DNA from: Methylorubrum suomiense
Lineage (GTDB): Bacteria > Pseudomonadota > Alphaproteobacteria > Rhizobiales > Beijerinckiaceae
Direction: 5' to 3'
Length of the DNA stretch: 64,000 nucleotides
Assembly (NCBI RefSeq): GCF_022179765.1
Contig: NZ_BPRE01000013.1
Location: 103,540-167,539 of the forward strand
The translations under genes and the position numbers were made by a program. Below, piece after piece: positions 23,519 to 32,600 of this stretch. The notes under the pieces are model-generated. The model ran no database searches. It was not told the origin of the DNA and saw only the letters and a list, made by a program, of their open reading frames with translations. Position 1 is the first letter of the stretch. Each line of letters starts with the position of its first letter.

Positions 23519-24312
23519 CCAGCTTCCCGACCGTCTCAGATCAACCGATCGGTGGGGGCGCCGTCCCGACCGTAGACGCCCGCGAGCTTCACGCCTTTCT
23601 CGACGTGCGCCGCGATTTCAGCACATGGATCAAGGATCGGCTGCAAACCTACGGGTTCGCCCAAGACGTTGATTTTGTGATCGTTCATGCCGCTCCCCAA
23701 ATCGGGGGAGTGGGAAACCGGGGCGCTCGCCTCGACTACGCCTTGACCCTCGACACGGCCAAGGAATTGTCGATGGTGGAGCGCACCGAAAAGGGGAAGG
23801 CAGCGCGCCGCTACTTCATCGAATGCGAGCGGCAGGCCAAACTGGCGCAAGTTGCGCCGGTTTCTGTCCCGCAAACCCTGCCAGAGGCCCTACGGCTGGC
23901 GGCGGACCTCGCCGAGGCCAACGCCCGCCAGTCGGAGCGGATCGCCGTCCTAGAGCCCCAGGCGGCGGCCCTGATGACCCTTGCCGAGACGGAGGGGACG
24001 TTCTGCATCCGCGACGCTGCAAAGGCCCTTGGCGAGCCTGAGAACGCCTTGCGGACCTACCTCAAGCGGAACGGCTGGATTTACCAGCGAACCCCAACCG
24101 ATCCGTGGGTGGCCCGATCCGAACGCCTCGCGGCCGGCATGATGCGAACCAAGGTGGTTCCCGTCGAGACCTCGACCGGGACGTGGAACCGCACTCAAGC
24201 CCGCATCACGTCGCGCGGGCTCGCCTTCCTCGCCGTCCGTCTCGGCAAGCCTGTCCCGCTGGAGGCGCAAGCCCGCCTCCCGCTCGCTCTTCCCGCCCCG
24301 GTCCGGGCCTAA
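23515..24312 (+). CDS. Phage antirepressor (AntA/AntB plus KilAC domains)
   Basis: 265 residues. The N-terminal AntA/AntB domain is TVDARELHAFLDVRRDFSTW then IKDRLQTYGF and LDTAKELSMVERTEKGKAAR. A coiled linker follows, then the KilAC DNA-binding domain (EGTFCIRDAAKALGEPENAL then LKRNGWIYQR). Antirepressors inactivate prophage repressors, often on damage signals. It stands behind the palindrome pair at 22951. Targets could be the element's own repressor or the helper's. Confidence 0.87.
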   Translation: MTSFPTVSDQPIGGGAVPTVDARELHAFLDVRRDFSTWIKDRLQTYGFAQDVDFVIVHAAPQIGGVGNRGARLDYALTLDTAKELSMVERTEKGKAARRYFIECERQAKLAQVAPVSVPQTLPEALRLAADLAEANARQSERIAVLEPQAAALMTLAETEGTFCIRDAAKALGEPENALRTYLKRNGWIYQRTPTDPWVARSERLAAGMMRTKVVPVETSTGTWNRTQARITSRGLAFLAVRLGKPVPLEAQARLPLALPAPVRA

Positions 24313-24321
24313 CCCCCAACC

Positions 24322-24346
24322 GCCCCGCCGTGACCGGCGGCGGGGC
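24322..24346 (+). terminator. GC-rich hairpin after the antirepressor
   Basis: A 9-bp GCCCCGCCG/CGGCGGGGC stem with a 7-base loop directly after the antirepressor stop. No T tract. It marks the border between the GC-rich body of the element and its AT-richer integrase module. Confidence 0.45.
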
Positions 24347-24350
24347 ACCT

Positions 24351-24581
24351 ATGGAGCACAGAGAGATGGCAAGCGGCGGAGAGAGGTTTCACGAAACCGA
24401 CGGGAAGCTGAAAAGGGCATGGGTCGCGCGATACTTTGATCGAGAAGGCAAAAGACGGCATGTGACTTTTCAAACACAGGAAGCTTGGTCTTATTTTTTA
24501 GAAGAGATCAAAAAGAAAGAGGATTTATGGAAAGCTGAACGGTTGCTGTCTAAGATTGGGGGCGACAATGGCCAGCGTTAA
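24351..24581 (+). CDS. Stand-alone arm-type DNA-binding protein, integrase N-domain paralogue
   Basis: 76 residues (ATG 24351 or 24366). KRAWVARYFDREGKRRHVTF then QTQEAWSYFLEEI lines up with the start of the adjacent integrase (KTAWVLRYVDKNGKRHTSTF then QTKKAADHARLRV). That segment is the three-stranded arm-site-binding domain of tyrosine integrases. A separate copy next to the integrase gene suggests an excisionase-like partner competing for arm sites. It overlaps the integrase start. Confidence 0.6.
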   Translation: MEHREMASGGERFHETDGKLKRAWVARYFDREGKRRHVTFQTQEAWSYFLEEIKKKEDLWKAERLLSKIGGDNGQR

Positions 24582-25719
24582 TAAGAGGCGATGGACTTAT
24601 AAGGGCGTCGAGAAGACAGCTTGGGTTCTTCGGTATGTTGACAAAAATGGTAAGCGTCACACGTCAACATTTCAAACGAAGAAAGCGGCCGATCATGCTC
24701 GACTTCGTGTGGAAACAGAAATTGATATGGGGGTGCACGTTGCATCCTCAGAAACTGTAACTGTTGCGTCTGCATGTGATTTGTACTTGAAAGACTGTGA
24801 ACGTCGCCACCGTATTAAAGACAGGATGACGTTGACAACATTGGCGAACTACCGCGCCGCAATTCGGTACACAATCGTTCCCCAACTCGGGCATCTGAAG
24901 CTTACGGCGCTCACTGCTGATATGCTGCAAGAGCACTTAAACGAACTTTCAATAAGGTTCTCTCGCGCTAATGTAATGCGTTGCAGATGGATATTAAAAG
25001 CGGTCTTGGCTTTTGCTATGCGGAAAAGGATGATTGCTAGAAATCTTATCGTTGAGGGCGGCGTTCGCGTGCCGAGTTTCGTCAAAGAACGAATTCAAAT
25101 TCCAACAAGGGCTGAGTTGGGAAAAATTTTAAGAGAAATCGAGGTACGCCATACCCTTGATCGCTACAATGTTTTCGAAATCAGACGATGTGCTATCCTA
25201 CTTGCAATGTTCTGCGGTATGCGGCGCGGAGAGATCTGCGGCTTACATTGGGAGAATGTTGATTTTGATGCGGGCATCATACGCATACGGCATAACATGT
25301 CCCTGCTGGACGGTCTGAAAACTCCGAAAACTTGGGCTGGCATCCGAGATGTTTCGATGCCCGAACGGGTTCGTTTCGCTCTACAGGCATTGGCGGCACA
25401 ATCAGGGCATCCCGCTTCGGGACTTGTCTGCCGCACACATCAAGGAAAGCGCGTGGCACCGGTACAATTATGGACCTATTGGGTTAAGGTCGCGCAACGT
25501 GTCGGTCTCTGCGATGACAAGGGGACGCCAAAATATCACTTTCATGCGTTGCGCCATGCTAATGTGAGTCTCCTCATCGCTGATGGGCTTACCCCCTTGC
25601 ACATCAAAACCCACATCGGACACGCCAATGTCAGCACGACGATGAACGTCTACGGACACTTATTCCCGGAGGATGAGCGGATCCGAAAGTCGGTGGAAAG
25701 CATCACAAAAGGTTTCTGA
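24568..25719 (+). CDS. int: Tyrosine site-specific integrase
   Basis: 383 residues from ATG 24568. Order: arm-binding domain (1-60), core-binding SAM-like domain (about 65-165), catalytic domain. Catalytic residues are seen in FCGMRRGEICGLHW (Arg), FHALRHANVSLLIADG (His-x-x-Arg) and HIGHANVSTTMNVYGHLF (His and the nucleophile Tyr). It ends 59 bases before attR, the usual place. The gene is more AT-rich than its surroundings. It targets a protein-coding site, the portal gene, rather than a tRNA. Confidence 0.95.
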   Translation: MASVNKRRWTYKGVEKTAWVLRYVDKNGKRHTSTFQTKKAADHARLRVETEIDMGVHVASSETVTVASACDLYLKDCERRHRIKDRMTLTTLANYRAAIRYTIVPQLGHLKLTALTADMLQEHLNELSIRFSRANVMRCRWILKAVLAFAMRKRMIARNLIVEGGVRVPSFVKERIQIPTRAELGKILREIEVRHTLDRYNVFEIRRCAILLAMFCGMRRGEICGLHWENVDFDAGIIRIRHNMSLLDGLKTPKTWAGIRDVSMPERVRFALQALAAQSGHPASGLVCRTHQGKRVAPVQLWTYWVKVAQRVGLCDDKGTPKYHFHALRHANVSLLIADGLTPLHIKTHIGHANVSTTMNVYGHLFPEDERIRKSVESITKGF

Positions 25720-25778
25720 GTGGCGCAAGACGTGCTCATGAATTCCTAAGCCACTGAATTGCATAGGATTTATCTTCC

Positions 25779-25791
25779 GGAACTACTACGA
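25779..25791 (+). repeat. attR core (13-bp direct repeat, right copy)
   Basis: GGAACTACTACGA, same as 7338-7350. The helper portal frame resumes in it without loss of a codon. Confidence 0.88.
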
Positions 25792-26647
25792 CGCCATCAG
25801 CGCCAAGCAGGAAAGCGGTCTGCGCCCTCAGTTGGAGCGCCTTGACGCGATCCTGTGCGCGGATGCGGGCATCCAGATCCCCGACGGGGCGTTCTTCACG
25901 TTCCACTCGCTCTGGCAGGAAACGTCGGAGCAGAAGGCCAAGAACTTCCACACGCTCTCGCAGGGCGTGAAGCTGATCGCCGATACCGGCCTCGTTCCCG
26001 AAGAGCCCATGTCCAAGGGCCTCGTGTCACGGCTGGTGGAGGAAGGCACCTTCCCCGCGCTCGACGACGCGATGCAGGCTTACGAGAAGGCGGCGGGCGA
26101 GCTTCGCGACATTCCCGAGGATGAGTCCGGCGAGGACGACGAGACCAGCAACGTCATCCCGCTGCGCCGCGCCGTGGCACAGGATGCGGCGCCGCGGACG
26201 CTGTACGTTTCACGCAAGCTGAAGAACGGCGACGACCTGCTTGCGTGGGCGCGCAGCCAGGGCCTGCAGAACCTGATGCCGGCCAGCGCGCTCCACGTGA
26301 CCATCGCGTACTCGAAGGCGCCCGTCGATTGGATGGCCATCGCACCGACATGGCAGGGCGAGAAGTTGAAGGTCGATGCGGGCGGCCCGCGCCTGATGGA
26401 GCAGTTCGGCGATGCCGTCGTGCTTCTGTTCGCCTCGTCCGACCTGCAGTGGCGGCACCGTGAGATCGAAGAGGCTGGGGCCTCTTGGGATCACCCGGAA
26501 TATCAGCCGCACGTGACCCTGTCGTGGGATCTCGGTGACACCGACCTGTCCAAGGTCGTGCCCTACAATGGGCCGCTGGTGTTCGGGCCTGAGACTTTCG
26601 CCGAGGTCGATGAGAACTGGCGCGAGACGATCGAGGCCGCGGAATGA
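25779..26647 (+). pseudogene. Portal C-terminal part with Acb1-like 2H phosphodiesterase domain, separated from its start
   Basis: Residues 329-613 of the restored portal. The first part (DAISAKQESGLRPQLERLDA onward) ends the portal fold. Residues about 470-613 are an Acb1/2H phosphoesterase domain with two H-x-T motifs, HVTIAY at residue 497 and HVTLSW at residue 569, 72 apart. Acb1 degrades the cyclic nucleotides made by CBASS. In its present state the frame has only a TTG at 25832 for a start, so the domain may still be made at a low level. Confidence 0.85.
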
Positions 26648-26892
26648 CCGACAAGCACGAAGGCCTGCCTGTCAAGGGCTACAACGCCCAGACCGAGGCC
26701 AAGGTCGCCATCGTCAACGAGAACAAGATGCTGGAAGAGCGCTGCATTCGTGCGGCCGAGGCCATCCAGCAGACTCCCGGCATGGATCCGCGCATGGCTG
26801 CGCTGGCGATCACCGGCATCCAGCAGTCCTTCATGTGGCTGAACCGCGCCGTGTTCCAGCCGGGTCGTGTCGATCTGCCTGAGGACGAGTGA
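26644..26892 (+). CDS. Acb2/Tad1-type cyclic-nucleotide sponge (anti-CBASS)
   Basis: 82 residues, ATGA overlap with the portal-Acb1 gene. GYNAQTEAKVAIVNENKMLE then LAITGIQQSFMWLNRAVFQP has the helical hairpin of the Acb2 family. Tyr13 and Lys28 stand 15 apart, the same spacing as the ligand-contacting Tyr and Lys known in Acb2. It would bind CBASS signal molecules without cutting them. Next to Acb1 it gives the phage two modes of defence against CBASS. The family call is from memory of the pattern. Confidence 0.7.
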   Translation: MTDKHEGLPVKGYNAQTEAKVAIVNENKMLEERCIRAAEAIQQTPGMDPRMAALAITGIQQSFMWLNRAVFQPGRVDLPEDE

Positions 26893-26896
26893 GCGA

Positions 26897-27097
26897 ATGA
26901 ACCCCGAGCCCAACAGAAGTGTCGTTGTCGGCGTTGAGCCCACGCATAACGGCATTGTCGTGCATATCGCTCGCGACGCCCGCTTCTATCCCGACGCTGC
27001 GGTATGGCCGATCCAGTCCATTAAAGTTCCTGACGAAGTCCTGGCTCGCATCTCTGAGATCGTTTCGGGCAAGCTGGTGAGCGTCGCCGCAGAATAG
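26897..27097 (+). CDS. Small hypothetical protein (66 aa)
   Basis: SVVVGVEPTHNGIVVHIARD and IKVPDEVLARISEIVSGKLV: a compact alpha/beta protein directly after the Acb2-like gene in the same operon. It may also be an anti-defence gene by position, but no motif shows this. Confidence 0.55.
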   Translation: MNPEPNRSVVVGVEPTHNGIVVHIARDARFYPDAAVWPIQSIKVPDEVLARISEIVSGKLVSVAAE

Positions 27098-27099
27098 GG

Positions 27100-27119
27100 A
27101 AGGGGCCCGAAGGCCCCTT
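27100..27119 (+). terminator. Bidirectional hairpin between convergent genes
   Basis: AAGGGGCC-CGAA-GGCCCCTT, an 8-bp perfect stem between the stops of the rightward gene ending at 27097 and the leftward gene ending at 27121. No long T tract on either side. Confidence 0.55.
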
Positions 27120-27120
27120 G

Positions 27121-27252
27121 TCAGATCCGCACCGCCTTGAACCGGGTGGTCTGGAAGGCCGCGTTCAGGTGATCGACCCTGATGTGAGCCTCGCGCTCGG
27201 AGATCTTGGCGAAGGCAACCCGGTTGCTCTTGGTGTCGATGATCTTGAACAT
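27121..27252 (-). CDS. Small leftward protein (43 aa) with its own promoter
   Basis: MFKIIDTKSNRVAFAKISER followed by a helix and a basic end, preceded by GGAG at good spacing. It runs against the long late operon and has a consensus-like promoter at 27283-27311, so it is probably expressed in the lysogen. Function unknown. Confidence 0.6.
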   Translation of the reverse strand: MFKIIDTKSNRVAFAKISEREAHIRVDHLNAAFQTTRFKAVRI

Positions 27253-27282
27253 TTGCTGTCTCCGTCTCTGCCTGTACTTGTA

Positions 27283-27311
27283 GATATACAGATCTATACT
27301 TGAGGCGTCAA
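27283..27311 (-). promoter_or_regulatory. Leftward sigma70-type promoter with palindromic operator
   Basis: Reading leftward: TTGACG, 17 bases, TATATC. The spacer holds an AT-rich inverted repeat (TAGAT/ATCTA arms). The predicted transcript start is about 24 bases before the ATG at 27252. The AT-rich patch stands out from the surrounding sequence. Confidence 0.65.
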
Positions 27312-27399
27312 CAGTAATTCTCTGCTGAGCGCAGAGTATTTTGTAGTTGATCCGGCGCGTCTCCTGCTCGGATGATGCACCACCGGCTAGAGGCAGCGC

Positions 27400-28296
27400 G
27401 TGAACCTCAAGCTGCGAACCGCCTTCGACCTCGCCGCCGTCGCCCGTGACGCAGGCAAGCGCGGTCGGATTGAGATGAAGCCCATCGGGGCGCGGCTGTC
27501 GTTCGAAGTCGCGCTCTACCGCATCATCCTGCGGGTTCTGGCGGTCTACGAGAAGGCCAAGCCCGCGCTGATCGAAGGCGCCCGCGCGGACCGCTCCACG
27601 CTGACGATGGATGCCTTCGGGATCTCGGACATCGTCTCGGCTCTGCGGGGCTCGTTCTCGCAGGCCATCGCCTTGGCGGATAACCCGCTGCGGGATCTGT
27701 TCCGGGGCGAGGGCGCCCGGCACGACAGCCGCTGGATCGAACAGGTCAACAGCGTCATCGGTGTCGATCTTAATGCGGTGGTGACCTCGGAGCAGGTTCA
27801 GCCAGCCATTGATCTCGCTACCCGGCGGAATGTTGCCCTGATCAAAGGGCTGACCGACGAGGTTGCGGCCAGGATCGAAGTCGCCATCACCGATCTGGTG
27901 TCACGGGGTGCATCCACGAAAGAGATCGCCGCGAGACTCACCGAGATTGGTGGGTTCGGTAGGAGGCGCGCGCAACTCATCGCCGTTACAGAGGCGAATA
28001 AGTTTAATGGCGAACTGAACCGAATTCGTCAAACGCAGGCGGGAATTAGCCGTTACACGTGGTCAACCGTCCGCGACAATCGAGTGAGGCCAAAGCACCG
28101 CGCTCGCGAAGGCCAGACCTACCGTTGGGATACGCCGCCGCAGGGCGGGCCACCTGGTAGCGAGCCGCGTTGTCGGTGTGTCGCCAGAGCCGTTCTTGAC
28201 TTTGACGAGCCAGCCATACGCAGGTCCGAACGTCGCCGAGCTAGTACACAGGGGCGGCGCGCCGTCGAAGCTGCTCTTACAGGCTTTACCCCCTAA
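27400..28296 (+). CDS. Phage minor head protein (SPP1 gp7/Mu F-like)
   Basis: 298 residues, GTG start. The C-terminal block is the usual signature of head morphogenesis proteins: ARLTEIGGFGRRRAQLIAVT, then TWSTVRDNRVRPKHRAREGQ and GSEPRCRCVARAV. It binds the portal and is carried in the virion in related phages. In an uninterrupted phage it would follow the portal and Acb genes directly. Confidence 0.87.
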   Translation: MNLKLRTAFDLAAVARDAGKRGRIEMKPIGARLSFEVALYRIILRVLAVYEKAKPALIEGARADRSTLTMDAFGISDIVSALRGSFSQAIALADNPLRDLFRGEGARHDSRWIEQVNSVIGVDLNAVVTSEQVQPAIDLATRRNVALIKGLTDEVAARIEVAITDLVSRGASTKEIAARLTEIGGFGRRRAQLIAVTEANKFNGELNRIRQTQAGISRYTWSTVRDNRVRPKHRAREGQTYRWDTPPQGGPPGSEPRCRCVARAVLDFDEPAIRRSERRRASTQGRRAVEAALTGFTP

Positions 28297-28311
28297 GACA
28301 GGACAGCGCCC

Positions 28312-28710
28312 ATGCTGCCCGACATCTTCACCATCGACGGGCGCTGGCTCGACACGGAAGATTGGGAATTTGACGCCACCGTCATGGGTGACGATGGCCA
28401 GCCGCTCAACCTCACCGGATCCACGCTGCGACTGACGTTCCGGGCTCTCGCCGACGGTGCCATCGTCAGTCAGCACGACACCGCACCGGGCGTCGGTCTC
28501 ACGGTCAAGAACGCGGTCGGCGGGGTACTTACCGTCACCGGCCCCGTGGCGCTCCGGACATGGCGCTGCCCTCTGGGTGTGGCGGGTCTCGTGTTCCCAC
28601 AGACCATCATCGGCGACGTGATGCGACAGGCCACCCTCGGCGGCTCGTATCGCGCGGTCCAGCGGTTCGCCCTCGTGGTTCTGCCGGGCACGACGATCAA
28701 GGCGGCGTGA
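28312..28710 (+). CDS. Beta-sandwich structural protein (132 aa)
   Basis: FEFDATVMGDDGQPLNLTGS-type sequence with regular beta strands, resembling the N-domain of BppU-like upper baseplate/appendage proteins. It opens the appendage gene group between minor head protein and protease. A role as adaptor for the appendages is inferred. Confidence 0.55.
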   Translation: MLPDIFTIDGRWLDTEDWEFDATVMGDDGQPLNLTGSTLRLTFRALADGAIVSQHDTAPGVGLTVKNAVGGVLTVTGPVALRTWRCPLGVAGLVFPQTIIGDVMRQATLGGSYRAVQRFALVVLPGTTIKAA

Positions 28711-28711
28711 C

Positions 28712-29338
28712 GTGGCGGGGATTGTTCTGCCGCCGCGCGGTCGCGCCAAGGTCAGCGTTTCACAGGTTGATCGCCCGCCTGTCATGGCGATCACCGTGCC
28801 GGGCCAGCAGGGCGCAACGGGTCCGCAAGGGGATCGAGGCCCGCCCGGACCGCTCAACAACGGCTTCGGCACCGTCGATTACACCGATACGGATGCAGGG
28901 ATCCCGTTGCAGATCCCGGCGGGACAATGGGTGCGGATGGCCCGCAACCTCGTGCCGTCCACCTCGAACGCTAACCCGCCCGCTGGTCCTTGGACGGGCT
29001 TCCAGTTCTGGCGCGATGGCGCACTTCGCGCCCGTGCGGTCGGCGACCTGATCGCGCTCAAGTTCTCCTACGTGGTCGTGCCCGAACAGCGCGGCTCGGC
29101 GATCCGCTTCGGCCTCTGGCCCGGTGGCATGTCCGAGTTCGATTTCGGCCCCGGCCCGATCATAATTTCCTCGGACGCCGGTCAGGAAGAGCGGTCGTCC
29201 GCGACCTTCATCCAGAACGTCCGCTCCCGCTTCGTCACGTGGGGAGCCGAGGTTCACATCTGGTCCTCGGCCGGCGCGACGCTGCTTGAGTTCAGCCCGG
29301 AGATCACGCCGCAAGGCCACGTCTCCGCGTCGGCCTGA
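28712..29338 (+). CDS. Appendage protein with short collagen-like stretch (208 aa)
   Basis: GTG start two bases after the previous stop. Residues about 28-50 hold Gly-X-Y triplets (GQQGATGPQGDRGPPGPLNN), then a beta-rich globular part (GQWVRMARNLVPSTSNANPP, FVTWGAEVHIWSSAGATLLE). Collagen-like stalks form trimers in phage fibres. Confidence 0.65.
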   Translation: MAGIVLPPRGRAKVSVSQVDRPPVMAITVPGQQGATGPQGDRGPPGPLNNGFGTVDYTDTDAGIPLQIPAGQWVRMARNLVPSTSNANPPAGPWTGFQFWRDGALRARAVGDLIALKFSYVVVPEQRGSAIRFGLWPGGMSEFDFGPGPIIISSDAGQEERSSATFIQNVRSRFVTWGAEVHIWSSAGATLLEFSPEITPQGHVSASA

Positions 29339-29365
29339 TCACTTCGCATTTCTTGGAGGCGTTAC

Positions 29366-29668
29366 ATGCCCTTCACTTCGGGTGTTCATATCGCCTGCAC
29401 CACGATCACCACGCGCGCGAATGCGACGCTCACGGGCGACATCGTCTCGTCGGACACTTTCCCGACGGGGTCGGGCACGTCAACGCCGACCGCGTCCGAC
29501 AACACTGCAACGGAGATTGCGGCGGCGGTTGACGTTTGGGTGTCCTATGGCGCTGCGCCGGCCGATCCGGCCCTTCCGACGACGCCTCGCCTCGTCGTTC
29601 GCGCGGGGGAAACCCGCAATCTGTTTCTGCGGTCGGGCTTCGTGGTCCGCGTGGCTGCTGTGGCTTAA
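29366..29668 (+). CDS. Small structural protein (100 aa)
   Basis: Thr/Ala-rich beta-type protein (VHIACTTITTRANATLTGDI, PRLVVRAGETRNLFLRSGFV). Lies between two appendage genes. No family is recognised; a decoration protein is likely. Confidence 0.55.
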   Translation: MPFTSGVHIACTTITTRANATLTGDIVSSDTFPTGSGTSTPTASDNTATEIAAAVDVWVSYGAAPADPALPTTPRLVVRAGETRNLFLRSGFVVRVAAVA

Positions 29669-29683
29669 GGCGGGCACCGCTTC

Positions 29684-32600
29684 ATGGCTGGCTTTTCCCT
29701 TGGCCTTTCCCGGCTGCTGCCTCAGCGAGGCGGTACGTCGATCACGGCCTCCATCGGCCGTGTTGCTGTCGGCGATACGATCGTGCGCGGCACCGTGCCC
29801 GCAGGCGCCACGGCTGTGTGCCGCCGCAACGGCACGCCGCTCGGCTCCGCGACGGTCACGCCTCAAGGCGCCGCCACCTTCACGCTGACCTCTGCCGCCA
29901 CGGCAGGACAGACCTACGACTTCGCTTGGACACTGACCGGCGCCAGCTTGCCTGTTGACGTCATCGTCGTTCTGGGTCCGGCCACGGCGTCGTTCACGGT
30001 TGGGGCATCGCCCGGCTCGCTAATCACGACTCTCGTCGGATTGGGCGCGGGTGAGACGGCGCAGTCCATCTTTCCGAACGACGGGCGCGTCGCGATCAAC
30101 GGCAGCGGCAACGCTCTGGTGGTCGGCCTCACCGCCTCTTCGATCGGCCTCGGCATCTACACGCTCACGACGAGTGCGGGGCGCACTCTCGTCATCGCCA
30201 TCACCGTCGTCAGCGCGGTGCAGCCGATCTTGACCAAGACGCTCGGTGCCGCGACGGCGTCGGGTGTGTCGTTTGCCCAGCTTCAGGCAGGGGCTACGAT
30301 TGCGGTCCCGGATAGTGCGCCCGGCACGTACTTCGCGATCAACGCCAGCGGCGTCGTCAGCACAACGGCGGCGTTCGCATCGGCCAACCTTGGATCGACG
30401 ACGATCGACGTCGCCATCACGGGCGGCGGCGACATCACCACCCTCCGGATCGCGACCGTCGCGGGGGAGGTGGATGTCGATACCGGCTCGCGTCTCACGT
30501 CGGCGATCACCGCCGCCTCGGCGGGGAGTGCGATCGGCCTGACCGACACGTTCGTGGACGGCGCGGCCGTGACCATCTCCAAGGTGTTCACGGGCACGAT
30601 CACGCACCCCTACAAGGGCATCGGCCCCGCGCAGAGCATCGCCAACCCGAACGTTTTGACGGACACGGCCTCGCCGACCATGACGGGCGGCCTCGTCATC
30701 AAGGCACGGACCAAGTGGGCACCCCGCTTCAACTTCAAGGTCACGCTCAACGGCCCTGAGAACATCGTCTTCGATGGGTTCGCTTTCCGCTTCGTTGCGG
30801 CGACGGACAGCTACAACGCCAAGTTCAACGAGGTGTTGCCGCAGAACGAGGTGATCTGGGTTCCGACGCTCAACAATGGCGCCGTGACCGGGGTCGCCTC
30901 GTTCGTTCAGAACGGCGCCGGCTACCTTGCGAGCCCGAACGAGCGGCGTGTCTATATCGCGCATCGCAAGCCGACGACCGTCGTCACGCTCACGAACACC
31001 CGCAATACGCCGATCGTCGTCACCTACCCGAACCACGGCTTCGTGGCGGGGCGGGCGGTGGGCTTCAACACGGACGGCGTTCTGCCTCGACCGCTCTCGA
31101 CGCTGCAGGCCGACACTTACTACGTCAAGGACGTCCTCGACGCCAATCGCTTCACCGTTTCGGCTCAGAACGGCGGCGTCGCCATCACGCCTACGACGGA
31201 TGGATCGGGCACGCATTACTGCGGCCCCGGCACCGGCTTCCAAGGCTATTTCGACGCCAACGCGGACGGCACCATCGACACGAACTCGCCCCTGACCATC
31301 GTCACGGCGGGGTCAGGCTACGACAGCACGATGCGCTTCCGGCAGCCGCGTCTCTCCGAGACGACGCAGCTTCAGACGTGCCAGTCGAACATCGCCACCG
31401 CCGAGAGCGCGGTGCAGTTGCAGCTTACGACCAACACCCTGTCGAAGGTCATCATCCGCAACTGCTCGTTCGGCAATCCCGGCGGATCGGTCAATCGCAT
31501 CCCGTTCTGTATCGACGTTCGCAACGCGGAGCAGCTCTACATCCACGATTGCACGTTCGACAACTATTACATCGGCATCCAGCTTTACCAGTGCAACGAC
31601 GGCGAGGCGGCCCGGAACCTGTTCCTCGGCAACGCCAACGACGTGTACCGCGAGTATACGGCCAACAGTCCTGTTGGCGATCAGTTGGCCAACGGCCCAC
31701 TGTTCCGCGTTCTGGGCAACATCGCTGCCCAGCCGATGACGGCGGTCGATTGGTCGAACAGCCACGCCGACTTCATGCAGGTCGGCACGCCCGCCGACGT
31801 GTCGGCCCAGCACCGGACGGTTCTGCGGTTCAACCGCGTGTTCTGGCCCGGCAATATTCGGAACTTCCAGACGCAGCCGATCCTCAACACGCAGGGACCG
31901 CTGCCGTACTATTTCGACATCTCGGACAACTTCTTCATATCGAGCACGCAGAACTACCAGCTCGGATCGGCCGTCGATAAGACGCTCTGCCAGTTCGCGC
32001 GCAACACCTGCGTTCGGTACATGGAAGAGTTCACCGACATCAACGCCTTCTCGCCGAAATATCCTTCGTGCGTCGAGCCGTGGGCGAACAACAAGGGCGT
32101 TTACTCGACGACGACGAGCTACAACTACGGTGACGTCGTGAAGTCGAACGGTGTATTCTACTCGTCCAAGGTCAACGCGAACCTCAACAACCCCCTTACC
32201 GACACGACCAAGTGGGCGGCAAACTACAAGTACGAAGTCGCGATCTACGACAACATCATGGGCGCCATCTGGGCCGCGATCCCGAACACGACCACGGGAT
32301 CGACGGACAAGGTGCTGGTCTACGCCGACCCTGACAACGATACAGGCGTCTTCAGCGTCGAGTATTACAACTACTATGCCCTGAGGAACCTCTACTCCTC
32401 GAACAACACGCAGAGCGGCGACGCCGCCTACCCGCAGATCTTCACGGGTGGCGCGACGTTCTTCGACACGTTCACGCAGCCGGGGGATGTCGTCGGGTAT
32501 CGCGGCTATGCCGACAAAATCCCGCTGACCTCGTTCGCGGCGGCCAGGGCTGCCATCGATGCAGCGTTCTCAAGCCGGGCGGGGTCCGCCGCCCAAGGCA

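Larger units (their letters stand above)
7338..25778 (+). mobile_element. 18.4-kb integrated phage satellite-like element inside the portal gene
   Basis: It is bounded by 13-bp direct repeats (7338-7350 and 25779-25791) and its integrase lies beside the right repeat. Its content is a HTH protein, a RepA-like helicase with an origin-like region, a resolvase, its own terminase pair, G/GT chaperones, a tape measure, a DUF2213 protein, BrnTA, an antirepressor and an integrase. There is no portal, major capsid, sheath, tube, baseplate or lysis gene. It therefore cannot make particles alone and would need a helper, whose tail genes it resembles. A degraded second prophage is the alternative, but most frames are intact and tightly overlapping. 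Confidence 0.85.
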
